A DNA stretch of 64,000 nucleotides from Cryptomeria japonica (taxonomy: Eukaryota > Streptophyta > Pinopsida > Cupressales > Cupressaceae): the NCBI RefSeq assembly GCF_030272615.1, contig NC_081408.1:399431889-399495888 (forward strand). Reading direction: 5' to 3'. Position numbers and translations under genes: made by a program. The notes under the pieces were generated by a model. It saw only the letters and a program-made list of their open reading frames with translations. It did not search any database and had not been told where the DNA came from. Shown here piece by piece: positions 43,736 to 55,620 of this stretch (the stretch's first letter is position 1; every line of letters starts with the position of its first letter).

Positions 43736-46007
43736 AGCCTTGGCAGTGCCTACCTCAGATGACACCTGGTTAGTAGATTCAGGCACATCTTTTCACATGA
43801 CCTCCCACAAGGAGTGGTTCTCGAAGTATGAACAGTATGCTGGTGGAAAGGTATACTTGGCTAGTGATTCTACTTTGGAGATTGTAGTGAGAGGCAGAAT
43901 TAAAATTCAATTTCGAGATGGTAGAGTGAAGGGGATCAATGGAGTTCTTCATATACCAGGTCTAGCAAGAAACCTTCTCTCTATAAGTAAACTTAATGAT
44001 GTTGGAGTACAAGTTACATTTGTATCTGGTGGTTGCAAGATGACTAGGGGTTCCATTGTATTGGCAAAGGGTGATCGCATTTGTACATTGTATAAGTTAA
44101 ATGTTGAACCTATATGTTGTAATGTAACCTTTGAAAAGTCTGTTAAGACAACTGTAATGATACATAATGTTAATTCATTGGAAGCTAAACTTCCTGTTGA
44201 GAAAACAATTCTCTGGCATAATAGGTTAGGCCACATAGGTGAAAAATGTTTAAAAGATTTGAAGAATAAGAATCTGGTTGAAGGTCTAGATGATTGTAGT
44301 TTTGAGTTCGAATTCTACAAACACTGCATATATGGAAAACATTACCGTGTTCAGTTTTATTCCAGTTCTCATAAATATTCTGACATTCTGGATTATGTTC
44401 ACTCTAATGTGTTTGGTCTAGTAGAGGTTCCTTCTCTATCTAAGTCTAAGTATTATGTATCTTTTGTAGATGATTATTCAAGAAGGGCATTTGTGTACTT
44501 TTAAAAAAGTAAATCAAAAGTGTTTAGTCAGTTTAAGGAGTTTAAGAACCTTGTTGAAAATCAGACTGGGAGAAGGATTAAATGTTTAAGAACAGACAAC
44601 GGTGGTGAATATTGTAGTGCAGATTTTGACAAGTACTGTGTTGATCATGGAATTAAGAGACATAAGACCGTACCTTACACTCCACAAAAAAATGGAGTTG
44701 TTGAAAGGTTGAATCAGTCTCTAATAGATAAAGCAAGAATCATGTTGAGCGGAGCTAGGCTGGAACAAAAATTCTGGGCTGCAGCAGTTGCTACAACATG
44801 TTACCTACTGAATCGCTCTCCTACTTCAACATTGGTTGACAAAACACCTATGGAAGCATGGTCTGGTAAGAAAGCTTCTTTAAGGCACCTTCGTGTTTTT
44901 GGTGCAGAGGCATATGCTCATGTGCCTGATGTTAATAGATCTAAGTTGGATAACAAAGCTGTGAAATGTATCTTCATTGGCTATGGAGTTGGTGTGAAAG
45001 GATACAAACTTTGGAATCCAATGACTGGTAAGGTTATGTACAATAGAAGTGTGATTTTTCATGAGCTGAAACCTATATCACTAGGTCACAACATAGGAAA
45101 GAAAGGAGAAGTTGAGGTTGAAATTCCTCCAGCTAAGGAAGAATCTCCAGAGATACCTGAAGATGAGGAGAGTTCAAGCAGTTCTGAAGAAGAACATGAT
45201 GATGAGCCTCCTGTTGAACCTCAAGAAGCCTCAACACTAGAGTTGAGAAGATCTACTCGAGAGAGGTGGCAACCTAATAGGTATACACCTAATAAGTACA
45301 GTCACTCTATGTTGAATGTTAATTGTGCTTATGCTTTACTTGCCAATACTAATGAGCCTAGGACTGTCAAAGAAGCTATTAAAATGCCTGATTTAGATTC
45401 CTGGTTGGAAGCCATGAATGATGAAATGTCATCATTGGATAAAAATGGAACTTGGGATTTGGTGTCATTGCCTAAAGGTAGAAATCCTGTAGGCTGCAAG
45501 TGGGTATTCAAAAAGAAGTATGGTCTAGATGGCAGCATTGACAAGTACAAAGCAAGATTGGTTGCAAAGGGGTATTCTCAAAAGGAAGCTATTGACTATG
45601 GAGAGATCTTTTCTCTTGTGGCTAAGCTGACATCTATTAGATTTCTCTTGTCACTTGCAACAACAAATGATTGGGAGATTGAGCAGATGGATATGAAGAC
45701 AAAGTTTCTTCATGGTAATCTTGAAGAAGAAATTTATATGTCTCAACTTGAGCACTTTGTGAAAAAAGGTAAAGAACGTTTGGTATGCAAACTCAAGAAG
45801 TCTATGTATGGTTTGAAACAGTCTCCTAGAATGTGGTATCAAAAGTATGATACATTTGTTTTGTCCTTGGGATTTGTGAGATCAAAAGATGATCATTATG
45901 TTTACTACAAAACTGAAGGTGATAGGATTCTTATCATAGCTTTGTATGTAGACGACATGTTGTTCATAGGAAATACAAAAGGTATGATCTCAGATTTAAA
46001 ATCTTAG
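43736..46007 (+). pseudogene. copia-2 protease, integrase and RT
   Basis: 43740-44504: protease active site VDSGTSFHMTS intact, then the pre-integrase region ILWHNRLGHIGEKCLKDLKN. A TAA at 44502 interrupts FVYF/KSKSKVFSQF. 44520-46007: integrase core CLRTDNGGEYCSADF and PQKNGVVERLNQSLIDK, the capsid-like linker GVGVKGYKLWNPMTGKVMYN, then RT with GCKWVFKKKYGLDGSIDKYK, MDMKTKFLHGNLEEEIYM and the catalytic YVDDMLFIG. The RT frame ends at a TAG at 46006. Catalytic residues that can be seen are kept; defects are mainly stop codons. Confidence 0.92.
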
Positions 46008-46862
46008 TTATCTATGAAATTGGAAATGAAGGACTTAGGAGCAGCAAATTACATTATGGGAATGGAGATCAAAAGGAATAGATCTAAGAGGAAACTTTGG
46101 CTCAGCTAGAGAAAGTATATAACCAATGTTCTTGATAGGTTTCATATGTCTGACTGTAAATCATAGGTTGTTCCCATCTTGCAGGGAACTAAGTTGTCTG
46201 TGCTTGATAGACCAAAATCTCCAAAAGAGATAGAAGACATGAAAAGTGTACCTTATGTAAGTGCTATTGGCAACTTGATGTATGCTATGGTCTATACAAG
46301 ACCAGACATTTCCCAACCAGTGGGAGTACTTAGCAGGTTTATGTCGAGTCCAGGAAGGCCGCATTGGGATTCTGTAAAGAGGGTGTTTAGATATTTGAAG
46401 GGAACTTCAGATTTTGCTTTGTGCTATCATGGTCATTCTGATGATTCAAAGAAAATTCTAAGTGTATGTGGTTTTGTGGATTCTGATTGGGCAGAAGACG
46501 TAGACAACAAAGGATCCACCAATGGATATGTTTTTGTCATGAATAGTGGAGCAATTAGTTGGATGAGCAAGCGGCAACCTATAGTCGCTTTGTCCACTAC
46601 AGAGGCAGAGTACATGGCAGCTACACATGTGTGCAAAGAAGTTGTTTGGATCAAACAATTGAGTTCAGATGTTGGTTTTGGTACAGGGAAAATTGAAATT
46701 TGGAGTGACAGTCAGAGTGCTATATGTCTAGCGAAGAATCCTACTTTCCATGCCAAAACGAAGCATGTTGATGTTCATTTTCACTTTGTTCATGACATGG
46801 TGGAAGATGGAAAAGTTTATCTTAACAAGGTAGACACTCTGGAAAATGTTGCAGACACTTGA
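46008..46862 (+). pseudogene. copia-2 RT end and RNase H
   Basis: After three stops (46006, about 46110, about 46164) the frame is open from 46179 to 46862. Connection and RNase H motifs: YVSAIGNLMYAMVYTRPDIS, FVDSDWAEDVDNKGSTNGYV, STTEAEYMAATHVCKEVVWI and WSDSQSAICLAKNPTFHAKT. This region degrades the RNA strand during reverse transcription. It ends at TGA 46860, about 120 bp before the polypurine tract. Confidence 0.9.
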
Positions 46863-46973
46863 CGAAACCTGTGAGCACTCACAAGTTCAGGTGGTGTTCT
46901 AATTCTATGGGTCTTGATACCCGTGTTTCTCAGTAACGTCTGGAATGGTAATCGGTCTAGTGAATTCCTCGTC

Positions 46974-46984
46974 AAGTGGGAGTT
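46974..46984 (+). other. copia-2 polypurine tract
   Basis: AAGTGGGAGTT directly before the 3' LTR start TGTTGGAAATG. Confidence 0.85.
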
Positions 46985-48360
46985 TGTTGGAAATGTGCCT
47001 CAAATTAACTTGACTTGTGTTCAGACTGATCAGAGTAACCTATCCTGGTGGAACAGTTGTCGGTGTGACACTTTTCGATGGGTTGATGGAACCTTCTTCC
47101 TATGATCAGTTAACTGGTGAGCAAGTTGAGTAGATCTGACGGTCGAGCAAAAAGATCCAACAGTGGTCGCTGATTCGTGATTGGAAGATGCACAACCTAA
47201 ATCCATCGCGGATCAGCGACAAGGTTGTGGTGGGTCCGGTGAAGGTGAGGCAGCGATCCATTGGCGGATGAAGTGGTAGTAACGTGGCAGGTTAGGTGGT
47301 GTCCATCCAGATGCGTAGACAAATCAGGAAGTGACACGTGACATAAGTGAGCAGCCCAGGTGAGATAAGGGTCATGCAAATCAAGAAGATCCAACGGTAG
47401 ATTTGAGGAAGATCAATGGTGGAGTAAAATTCCAAGACTATCAGCAGTTGTCGCTATACCGAGGTTGTGAGGTGCCTGAAATGTTATCCCTCGCGACATG
47501 GCGACCAAGTGGTGGGACTCGACAGGAGAGCGGCTAAGGTGAATTAAAGGCCGAGCATATCGCAAATGATCGGATGGCGATCGCAGAAGATCAGATGGTG
47601 GTCGCTAGGTCGCGATGGGAAACTGCTCGTTAGAATATCCATCACGACCCAGCGACAAAGAAGAGCTTCATTCCGAGCGGTTAGTGAGGTCGTGCTAAGG
47701 TGGCAGGGTAGGGACTCCATAGCCAATCAAGGGGTGCCACGTGGCAGAGCCGCATTAGTGGAGTCGCTGGTTCATTGAGAGATCAGAGCAATGTTTTTGT
47801 GGTCTTTCTGATGGTTGATGGAGTAGAGACTGACTATGGGTGTGCGCACAAATCGAAGTCCAAAAGATAAACACTTAGACACTGAAGATGGTCTTGTTGA
47901 TGTATATGAATATGAACCGAACCGACTTCCTGGTGCATGTGGGATATTGTGTTTCTCATGAATGTAGACTGACGCAGATGGTTAGACTTCAAACCGTTGG
48001 TGTAGTTGCTCAGATGAACTGTCAACAATCTGATATATGAAGCCATTGGATAACTATGGTGAGTGTAACTGATTATCATATGCCGATTGTAGTGTCTAGT
48101 TCGTGAGAATCCGAGAACGAATACCAGTAGTTGCAAACTGAAACTTTATTGTAAATTCATTTACTGGAAATAAAGTGTTCAACTGTTGGTGGTGGGCTTT
48201 TTCCCGAAAGGGTTTTCCCACATAATTCTTGGTTTTCTGTCTCTGTGTTGATTCTATTTGTTTGTCTATATGATTCTTAACGTCTTGTAAAAGTTTTAAA
48301 CTGCATTCTTCCCTGTTAATTGACATTAGGAAGGCATTTCCGCACTGTGCTTTCCTTACA
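46985..48360 (+). repeat. copia-2 3' LTR
   Basis: 1,376 bp, TGTTGGAAATG to CTTTCCTTACA. It shows the LTR state before the nested insertion seen in the 5' LTR. Confidence 0.93.
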
Positions 48361-50640
48361 GGGACCCACTGTCTCCTTTTCTGTTCATTATTATGGCAGA
48401 GGTGCTGGGGCATATGATTTCCAAATATTGTAGAGTTGGCCGTTGGAAGGGTATAAGGATTGCTGCAGGGGTGGATCCTTTGACTCACCTGCAATTCGTT
48501 GATGATGCTTTTCTGGCTAGAGAGGCTTCGGCAAGGGAAGCTCAAGTAGTAAAACATGTGATAGATATGAACAAGTGTCAGGTCAAAAAGTGAACTGACT
48601 CAAATCTGAGATATTTTTCTTCAATATTCCACCTCTTAAACATAGGGAAATCAACAACATACTTGGCATGAAGTTAGGAACTTTACCAAGCAAATTTTTA
48701 GGTGTTCCCCTATTTGGAGGAGCCAATAAGTTAGCAATATGGAAAAATTTGGTAGAAAGTTGCTTCAACAGACTGGAGGGCTGGAAAAATAAATGGCTGA
48801 CTTTGGCAGGCAAAATTCTGATGTTAAAAACAGTTGTCTCTGCCATCCCCATATTTTCAATGACATGCCTAAAAATTCCTAGTAAAATCATTAATGTGAT
48901 TAAACAAAAAATGAGGAAATTTTTCTGGAATGGAGATAATGAGCAAGATAAAATCCCTATGTTGGCCTGGGAAAAAGTTTGCAGTTCGAAAGTGAAGGGT
49001 GGTGCTGGGCTTAGGAATTGGCAAATCATGAATGAGGCTTTGGGAGCTAAAATCTCTTGGAGCATTTATGCTAACCCAAATCAACTATGGGTTAAGGTTA
49101 TGAGGGCCAAGTATTTGGACTCAATGGAGAATCACAAAATCTTCACAATCAAAAACCCCCCAGGGGATCTTCTATTTGGAACTTCATAGTGAGTAGCAGG
49201 AAAGTTCTTACAGAACATCTTACATGGCACATTGGTAATGGAAAGTCAGCTAAATTTTGGGCTGACTCTTGGGCGGCTTACCCGGTTATAAAACACATGG
49301 CTAATTTTTCAAATATAAAATCACATCTATGCAGTATCTGGGGTGACAAGGTCAGTGACTATTTGGTGATTAAAAAAAGTCACCTGGGTGAAGTATGGTG
49401 CTAGAAAGACCTCTCAGGCATAGGTCTATCAGAACAACAACAAGTGCTTTTAAAACAAGTTTCAGATCAGAGAAAGGTTTACCTCACAAAAGGTCAGGGC
49501 AAAGTAATTTGGTGTGGTTCCAAAGATGGGAACTACTCGATTAAATTAGGCTATAGGCTTTTGGAAGGCATGGTGGAAGACAACATAACAACTAATGATT
49601 TAATTTGGCATAAACACTGTTTACCCAAAGTAGGGGCTTTTGCATGGTTGGCTCTAAAAGGGAGAATACTTATGGGCGAGAGGAGGAAAAGGCTTGGTTT
49701 GGTAGGATCAACCAAGTTCTCAATGTGTGGGGAAGCTGAAGACGATCTTGACCACCTTTTGTTACAATGCAAGATAGTGCAAAAATGCTGGTATATGGTG
49801 AAAGGCAAATTGCAGTGGCAAGGCCCATTGCCAAATTCTCTCAAAGATATGTTTGATAGTTGGCCAAGACTAAACAAGAAATCAAAATTTTCAAGTATAT
49901 GGAACATATGCCCATCTCTTGTGATATGGGAAATCTGGAAGGAAAGAAATCGTAGGATCTTCCAAGATAAGGCTGAGGATGTCAGGAGGTTGTTTATTAG
50001 ACTTGATCAAGCAATTGAGGAAACTTTGGGGGCTGGAACTTTTCAGATGAACTCTACAAGAAACCCATTTACTATAGAGGACATGAAAATACAAAAAGCA
50101 TGGCCTAATGTCAAAATAAGGCATGGGGCATGGCCTTCTAGGATGATGAGTAAGAAGTGTAACTCACCCACAGAATGGGTTCCACCCCAGAGGGGGTTGA
50201 TCAAAGCCAATTTTGATGGGGCTTCTCAACGTGGAGGGGGTCTTTTAGGTGTGGGAGTGGTGTTTCGGGATCACAGTGACATCGTTGTAAAATTGGGAGC
50301 TCAACGTATTAAGCAGGGCACCAACAATGAAGCGAAAGCTTATTTAGCTTAGCTGACAACTCGATGTGCTCGAAATATGGGGATTAAAAAACTACATCTG
50401 GAAGGGGATTCACTGATCATAATCCAAGCCATAAAAAATGGTGAAATTAAAGCATGGCATCTGCAAAATTTTATTTCACTGATTTTAGAGGATTTGAATC
50501 ACTTTGAAGAAGTCATGGTTAGCCATATCAGATGGGAGGGTAATACAGTGGCAGACAAATTGTCTAAATGGGCCCTGTCTTTTAATCAAATTGAGGATAC
50601 TTTTTTTGAAGTTTTTGATGGCAAGTTGGATTTAGAATAA
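48361..50640 (+). pseudogene. LINE ORF2, second part: RT C-terminal half, zf-RVT-like region, RNase H
   Basis: Resumes after copia-2 with DPLSPFLFIIMAEVLGHMIS. The catalytic box is LQFVDDAFLA (usually FADD). A frameshift follows at about 48600-48670, then LPSKFLGVPLFGGANKLAIW, FWNGDNEQDKIPMLAWEKVC and GGAGLRNWQIMNEALGAKIS. The zf-RVT-like part has WHKHCLPKVGAFAWLALKGR and CGEAEDDLDHLLLQC. RNase H: KANFDGASQRGGGLLGVGVV, NNEAKAYLA-stop, LHLEGDSLIIIQAIK and WEGNTVADKLSKWAL, so the catalytic D, E, D and terminal D are visible. ORF2 ends at TAA 50638. Confidence 0.9.
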
Positions 50641-51024
50641 AATTTTCTATTATTTCAAAATGAAATTTATATGTTGACAAGACAGTGTCAACACATGTTT
50701 ACAGTCAACATTCAATAGTCTTTGGTTTCCAAGTGCAAGTGTGATTTGTGTGTAACACAAATTTTATGTCATTAATCCTTGCTTTGTAATGATTGGAAGT
50801 TTAAGTGTGTTTCTCCTCGGTTTTTTTAAAAATGGTGTGCATGAATGATGGCGGTGGCGGCAATGATGTGGTTCCTTACAACAAGCTCTCGATTATAATG
50901 ACTCTATCTATGAGAGTGGGTGATGATGTGATGTTCACAATGTCAAGTATTTACTATCAAGGGTTGTGGCAGTAATGTGATTGATTAATCGCACGAACCG
51001 ACTTTATTTTTAAAGAAGCCAAAC
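50641..51024 (+). other. LINE spacer between ORF2 and the extra ORF
   Basis: Non-coding T/G-rich stretch with no stop-free frame of note. Confidence 0.5.
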
Positions 51025-51591
51025 TTGATTCTTATCATCGTTCTCCTATTGGCTATCTTGTTTGTTTTCTCTATGCAAGTGTTGTTCGATGAGTGGATGG
51101 AGGCCACATTTCCCTTCCAAACGCAGAAGCAACAGAAAGGGCTTTATGGGCCAGTTGAAAATCGAAGACTCAAGCTACTTCTTAAATTCCCATCAGAGGA
51201 GGTGATAAGTGCGGTGCAGGGGATGCTGGGTTATTTATTCCAGCAAACTAGTTACCGTTGGAAATGCAATGTGGATATAGCTGCGATGATTTTGGCCTGG
51301 GGCTTGGAATTGGGGATTGTCGAGGAGGACATTCGTTGGGTTATGAATTCTCTTTTTGAGCAAGAGCTAATATCTAGAATGGACTCTATTATTGAATGGG
51401 CACACTCAGGACATGGATTTGATTTTGGCGATTGCTTTGAGAGCCAGATCGCAGTGGAAGAGTTGGGGTTTGTTCCTTTTGTGCGATGGCCAAATATGGT
51501 GAACCAAAGACTTTATCTAAGTCATATCCGAGCGGAGTGGAATTCATTGGTGGAAGCTATCAGAACACATCTTCGTGCACAAGAGATGTAG
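51025..51591 (+). CDS. Extra intact ORF at the LINE 3' end, unknown protein
   Basis: 188 codons without a stop; the first ATG in frame is 51073 (MQVLFDEWMEATFPF), giving 172 residues to TAG 51589. The part before that ATG would be hydrophobic (LILIIVLLLAILFVFS), so a membrane segment is possible only if translation starts further up. The rest looks like a globular, mixed-charge protein: LKLLLKFPSEEVISAVQGML, ILAWGLELGIVEEDIRWVMN, FEQELISRMDSIIEWAHSGH and VEAIRTHLRAQEM. I do not recognise a family. It lies between RNase H and the poly(A) end of the LINE. It is intact although ORF1 and ORF2 carry many stops. It may be a captured host fragment or a lineage-specific third ORF. Confidence 0.5.
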   Translation: MILIIVLLLAILFVFSMQVLFDEWMEATFPFQTQKQQKGLYGPVENRRLKLLLKFPSEEVISAVQGMLGYLFQQTSYRWKCNVDIAAMILAWGLELGIVEEDIRWVMNSLFEQELISRMDSIIEWAHSGHGFDFGDCFESQIAVEELGFVPFVRWPNMVNQRLYLSHIRAEWNSLVEAIRTHLRAQEM

Positions 51592-52038
51592 AGGCCATGG
51601 TATTTGAGTTTCATTCCGAGGAAACGACAAAGTGTGAGACAACGACCAACTCAGGGTTGAAGCTTGAGCGTATAAGGTTTTTTCTCCTCCAGTTGAATAG
51701 GAGAGTTTTTGTTAGCAAGTTTTTGTTTATCTGGTTCATTCTCAGATGTAGTTTCCAGCCCTCCCTGGAGTGGAATTTTAAATGTTGATATGGACATATT
51801 ACACTAGCAGGACAGTTTAGTTGATAAGGGTGGTGAAACCTGTTTTTTGCGGTCCAAGTCCTTTCAGATGTTTAGGTTACAATCTCTTTTTGCAATGTTT
51901 TTGTAATGTATAGGGGTAGGCAGATCTCAATGAAGAATGCATGTAATACTCTGGGCTTAAGATATGCCCCTTTTGTAATGTAAACTTATTTTTCATATAT
52001 TAATACAAAAAAAACTATATTACCGACCCAAAAAAAAT
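51592..52038 (+). other. LINE 3' UTR and A-rich end
   Basis: T/G-rich text ending TTTTTCATATATTAATAC followed by A-runs (52004-52038). This is typical of plant LINE 3' UTRs. Confidence 0.75.
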
Positions 52039-52056
52039 ATTCTTAACAACAACATA

Positions 52057-52687
52057 GACTAGATTAGCAAAACTCATTAGCAACCTAAATAAACGCACAA
52101 TTAAATATGTATTCAACTACAAGCCTAGTGAGCCTTCTATTATAAATATGTTAATTATTATTTTAATTTTACCTAAGTCAAGGATTATGTGGACCAGTTA
52201 TCCATAAAATATTTTCTCACTTAAAACATCAATCAAGTTACATTACTCAAACCCCTATATTAGATATGCTTTCACAATGTAGGAAAGTATTGAAAATATT
52301 AATGAAGACACCAATTTGTCAAATTAATTAATTGTTATGAATAATTTATGATCCATCTAGTGAATTCTTCATCAAGTGGCCATTTGAAATCAAGGATCTT
52401 TTGTAGCCTGTGTTGATGTGTTGTGTATCTAGCATCTAACAATTCGTTGGACTCCTTTGTAAAATTGTCCAAACTATATTAAAATTGTAACTTACACAAT
52501 ATTGGATCAACTTTATCTTCTTAGATGATTGACATAACAAGTATAGTCCAGTGATGCTATGTAATTCCACTTTCCAATTCTCTAGTGACTTTAAGCCACC
52601 ACCACTATTAAGGACTATTGGAAATGAAGATTCCTCCAATATCTTTAAATTATTCATTTTTTCATAAAGTGTTAAATCTAGTGTACT
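52057..52687. other. AT-rich spacer, no gene seen
   Basis: No motif or repeat noticed. Confidence 0.45.
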
Positions 52688-52897
52688 ATGAGAGGTAGCT
52701 TGAGATTATTTAGAATCCATACCATCTCATGTGTACTTAAGATATCTCCCAAAGCATTAATATTACATATGGCAATAACCAAAATTATATTCATGAGAGG
52801 TAGCTTGACATTATTTAGTATCCATACCATCTCATGTGTACTTAAGATATCTCCCAAAGCATTAATATTACATATGGCAATAACCAAAATTATATTC
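52688..52897. repeat. 105-bp tandem duplication
   Basis: ATGAGAGGTAGCTTGAGATT starts at 52688 and, with G-to-C and few other changes, again at 52793. The unit is 105 bp. Because 105 is a multiple of three, it makes a longer open frame than expected; I do not take that as a gene. Confidence 0.93.
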
Positions 52898-53099
52898 ATG
52901 ATTAGCACCCTAAGGAGCCACATATTCAAAATTGGCTTCAAATTTGAATTTCATTCCCACTACTTTTTCTTATCCTTTTTCAAGTTGTCATAACAATTTC
53001 ATGTGTCATTCACCTTGTAGAAGATGCATTATATTATATGATCAAAGAAACTCATACTAGATTGCATACTAGATTGGTGTTATCCTTTATTCCCTTTGA

Positions 53100-55620
53100 C
53101 TTAGCAATTCCTTCTACTTCATAAGATTTCTTTAGTTTTTTATTCAATCTTTTATTCTCAATATTAGCATGTCTCTATCTTGATTAGACATATTATTTGA
53201 GGAAGATATAGAAATTTTAAAATATATTACTATGAGTTTGGGTTGCACCATCATAGATTTAACCTTATTGTATTCAAGTATCAACTTAGTTAGTTCTCCT
53301 TAAAATATGCCATGATATGCTTACACTTTTTTTAGTACTACTTCAATAAATAGAATATTATCTACCACTAAATATGCAAATTGAGGCGCAATGGTATCCC
53401 CCAATCTCTTGACAATTGAACTTCCACTCATATCATTGATGTCTTAGGGTACTTGGGGTTTATTATGATCAAGGATAATAGACTACATAGCTTGTATTTT
53501 ATACCTTGCATTGAGTCTAGAATCAAAGTAAAGATCCTTTATTTGCTCCTTGTTTCCTAAAATATCAGCCTTTTCTTTTTTCCTTCTTATATTGTCTACA
53601 ACAATAAAAGAGATGTCTCATCTAGGAAACAATTACAAACCACTCTCTTTAACTAATATCCTCCCTTTCTCTCGAGTGGTATTTGCAAGATCAATATCAA
53701 TTTTATTTTATATGCTTTGACCAACATCTTATTTACCACATTCCTCTCTCTCTCTCCTAGATCTCATTCTTCTTCCTATGTATTTATAAACTATTTTCAC
53801 TTTAAGTAACATCCTTTTAGATTCATGAAACTCGTTGAAGTCATCATTAAAGAGATTTTTCACAAGCAAATGCTCTAACATCTTGCACAACTCTTTCTCC
53901 CTTATCTAATCTTAACATGACTCTCTCTAGTAGGATCTTAGTGACACTTTTTCTCCTAGCCAAAATAATATCCTACTTAATTTATTGTTCCTTAGGAAGA
54001 TGATTATCACTTGCCTATGTAATACCAAATTGACAAATACTTTAACAATTCCTTCCTTTGGAGTGTTTTCAAGTGCTTTACCTCCTCTTATTGATCCAAA
54101 TAATAATCTTAGAGTTGGTATGATTGGTTGTTCAACCTCTTCTACATCCAATTCCTACTCTTTAAAGAATTTTTTTGTGAGGGTGGACCTTGGTGTGATC
54201 ATAGGAGGTAATCCTCCCAAGGTATTACCATTTTCTAACATGACCCTCATCCTTTCAATTGGATCTCTAATATCAGGGAAGGAAGCTTTGTAATTGTTGT
54301 TAAGTGACTTTCTTCTTCTATCAGCTATGAGGATATTTCCCCATTTTCTTCTTTAACCTCTATCTCTTCCTTTGTCAAATAAATTCTAATTAGGTCTTCA
54401 ACTTAATTATATCAATATTCATATCTTGAACTTCCTATATCTCATTTGATTTTGTCATTAAAATGCTTTGATCATATCTTCTATTATTTTTTGGTTACAT
54501 TCTAAATTTTGATAGCTTCAAATGCAAGAACTCCCAATCCTTCTTTGGAATTTATGTTGAATCCCAATAATTTTAAATCTAGAGGAAAGAAAGACCCCTT
54601 AATGTGTTGCCTTAGTTGAGTCTTATCAATATTATTTAATTATTATATGACTTCAAGAAAAGCCATTGTATTAGGTACCCAAAAAGGAAAAATATTAGTT
54701 TTCACCTCAATTCTATACCCTTTGACTATGTGTTGTCCTTGTGATAAAATAAGTCACCCAAATTATGCTTGATTCTAACCCAAGAATTCAAACGCTTTGG
54801 TCACAAAACTTGGTGAATGCCTAGAAAACATTTCTCTTATGTATATACCAACATGCCCAAAATTATAATTACAAAAAATAGCTAAAATATAATCATTTAA
54901 TTTTAAATAGTGCATATCTCATATGCATGTTCTTATTTGGATGAGGAAAAGGTTCCCTTCTGATACATGATTAACTCTAAGAGTAGGGTCCCAAGGATTT
55001 CTTCCTTAAAATAATAAGATATGGCACAAGAATGAATACCATTTAAAATATAGAATCCTATTGTCAATCTTTAGTGGCACTAAATCTTTGCAAATCCCTT
55101 TTACTAAGAATGAGGTGAAGTCAAATAAATTTCTAACATATCTATGTAGCATATCAATAGCATTGCCATTAGGTGTGCAGGCATTTTAATCTTACAATGA
55201 ACTCCCAAAATTTGACACATGAATATATGTTATTATGAAATGTTCTTCAAATGTGTTCACATAGAGGGGTCCAATTTTTCCTATGAGAATAGATTTTGTT
55301 CTCTCGACCCTATTATTTGGCCTATGATTGGGAACCACTTAACCTTATAGCTACTTATATCTTATATTCGTTATATAATGCATTGAAGTTAATTTTATGA
55401 TTTTCCATAAGATTGAGATTAAATAGTTCCCCAATCAATTCTTTATTTAGGGTAAAAATCTGAAGTCCCTTCCTATGTTTTAGTTATTTGGTATTAGGGC
55501 TGATTTTATTGCAAAATAGATGCATGAGATCAACATTGACAAACACATTAGCACTACCAACTTTCCTTTGTCAAATCTACATTAGGTTGTATTTAGGGGT
55601 GTAAATTGGGGTGAGTTTTT
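53100..55620 (-). pseudogene. Long decayed coding sequence, unknown element or gene
   Basis: Read on the minus strand, protein-like stretches follow one another with stops and shifts: FVNVDLMHLFCNKISPNTK (about 55500-55560), GLQIFTLNKELIGELFNLNL, MLHRYVRNLFDFTSFLVKGI (about 55100-55165), FLEVI then QLRQHIKGSFFPLDLKLLGF (about 54570-54650), ERMRVMLENGNTLGGLPPMI (about 54200-54265), VEEVEQPIIPTLRLLFGSIR (about 54085-54145) and LCKMLEHLLVKNLFNDDFNE. The persistence of one strand and sensible amino-acid use over 2.5 kb argues for an old gene of several hundred codons. I found no RT, integrase, transposase or zinc-knuckle motif. Confidence 0.4.

Larger units (their letters stand above)
39971..48360 (+). 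mobile_element. copia-2: full-length, inactive Ty1/copia retrotransposon
   Basis: Total 8,390 bp. The 5' LTR is 39971-42814 (including a 1,469-bp nested solo LTR plus its duplication) and the 3' LTR is 46985-48360. The primer-binding site TGGTATCAGAGC is at 42817-42828 and the polypurine tract at 46974-46984. Gag, protease, integrase, RT and RNase H are all present, with several stops. The first ~137 bp of the two LTRs differ at about 18 positions by hand count, so the insertion is old. It is related to copia-1 by protein and LTR-junction text but has a different LTR. Confidence 0.94.
39966..48365. repeat. Target-site duplication pair (GGGAC) of copia-2
   Basis: GGGAC at 39966-39970 and 48361-48365. 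Taking out the insertion rejoins the LINE RT codons GGG-GAC-CCA-CTG (G-D-P-L). Confidence 0.93.
36077..52038 (+). mobile_element. LINE retrotransposon, split by copia-2
   Basis: ATTCTTAACAACAATATA (36059-36076) and ATTCTTAACAACAACATA (52039-52056), one mismatch in 18, flank the element, and its 3' end is A-rich (52004-52038). Without the inserted copia-2 the LINE is about 7.6 kb. In order it has ORF1 (DUF4283-like plus zinc knuckle), ORF2 (endonuclease, RT, zf-RVT-like region, RNase H), an extra ORF and a T/G-rich 3' UTR. ORF1 and ORF2 are broken by stops and frameshifts. It is close to full length, because the 5' end is just upstream of the ORF1 ATG. Confidence 0.9.

Noticed and set aside
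52688-52993. 101-codon plus-strand frame
   Set aside because: Its length comes from a 105-bp tandem duplication that keeps frame; no motif.
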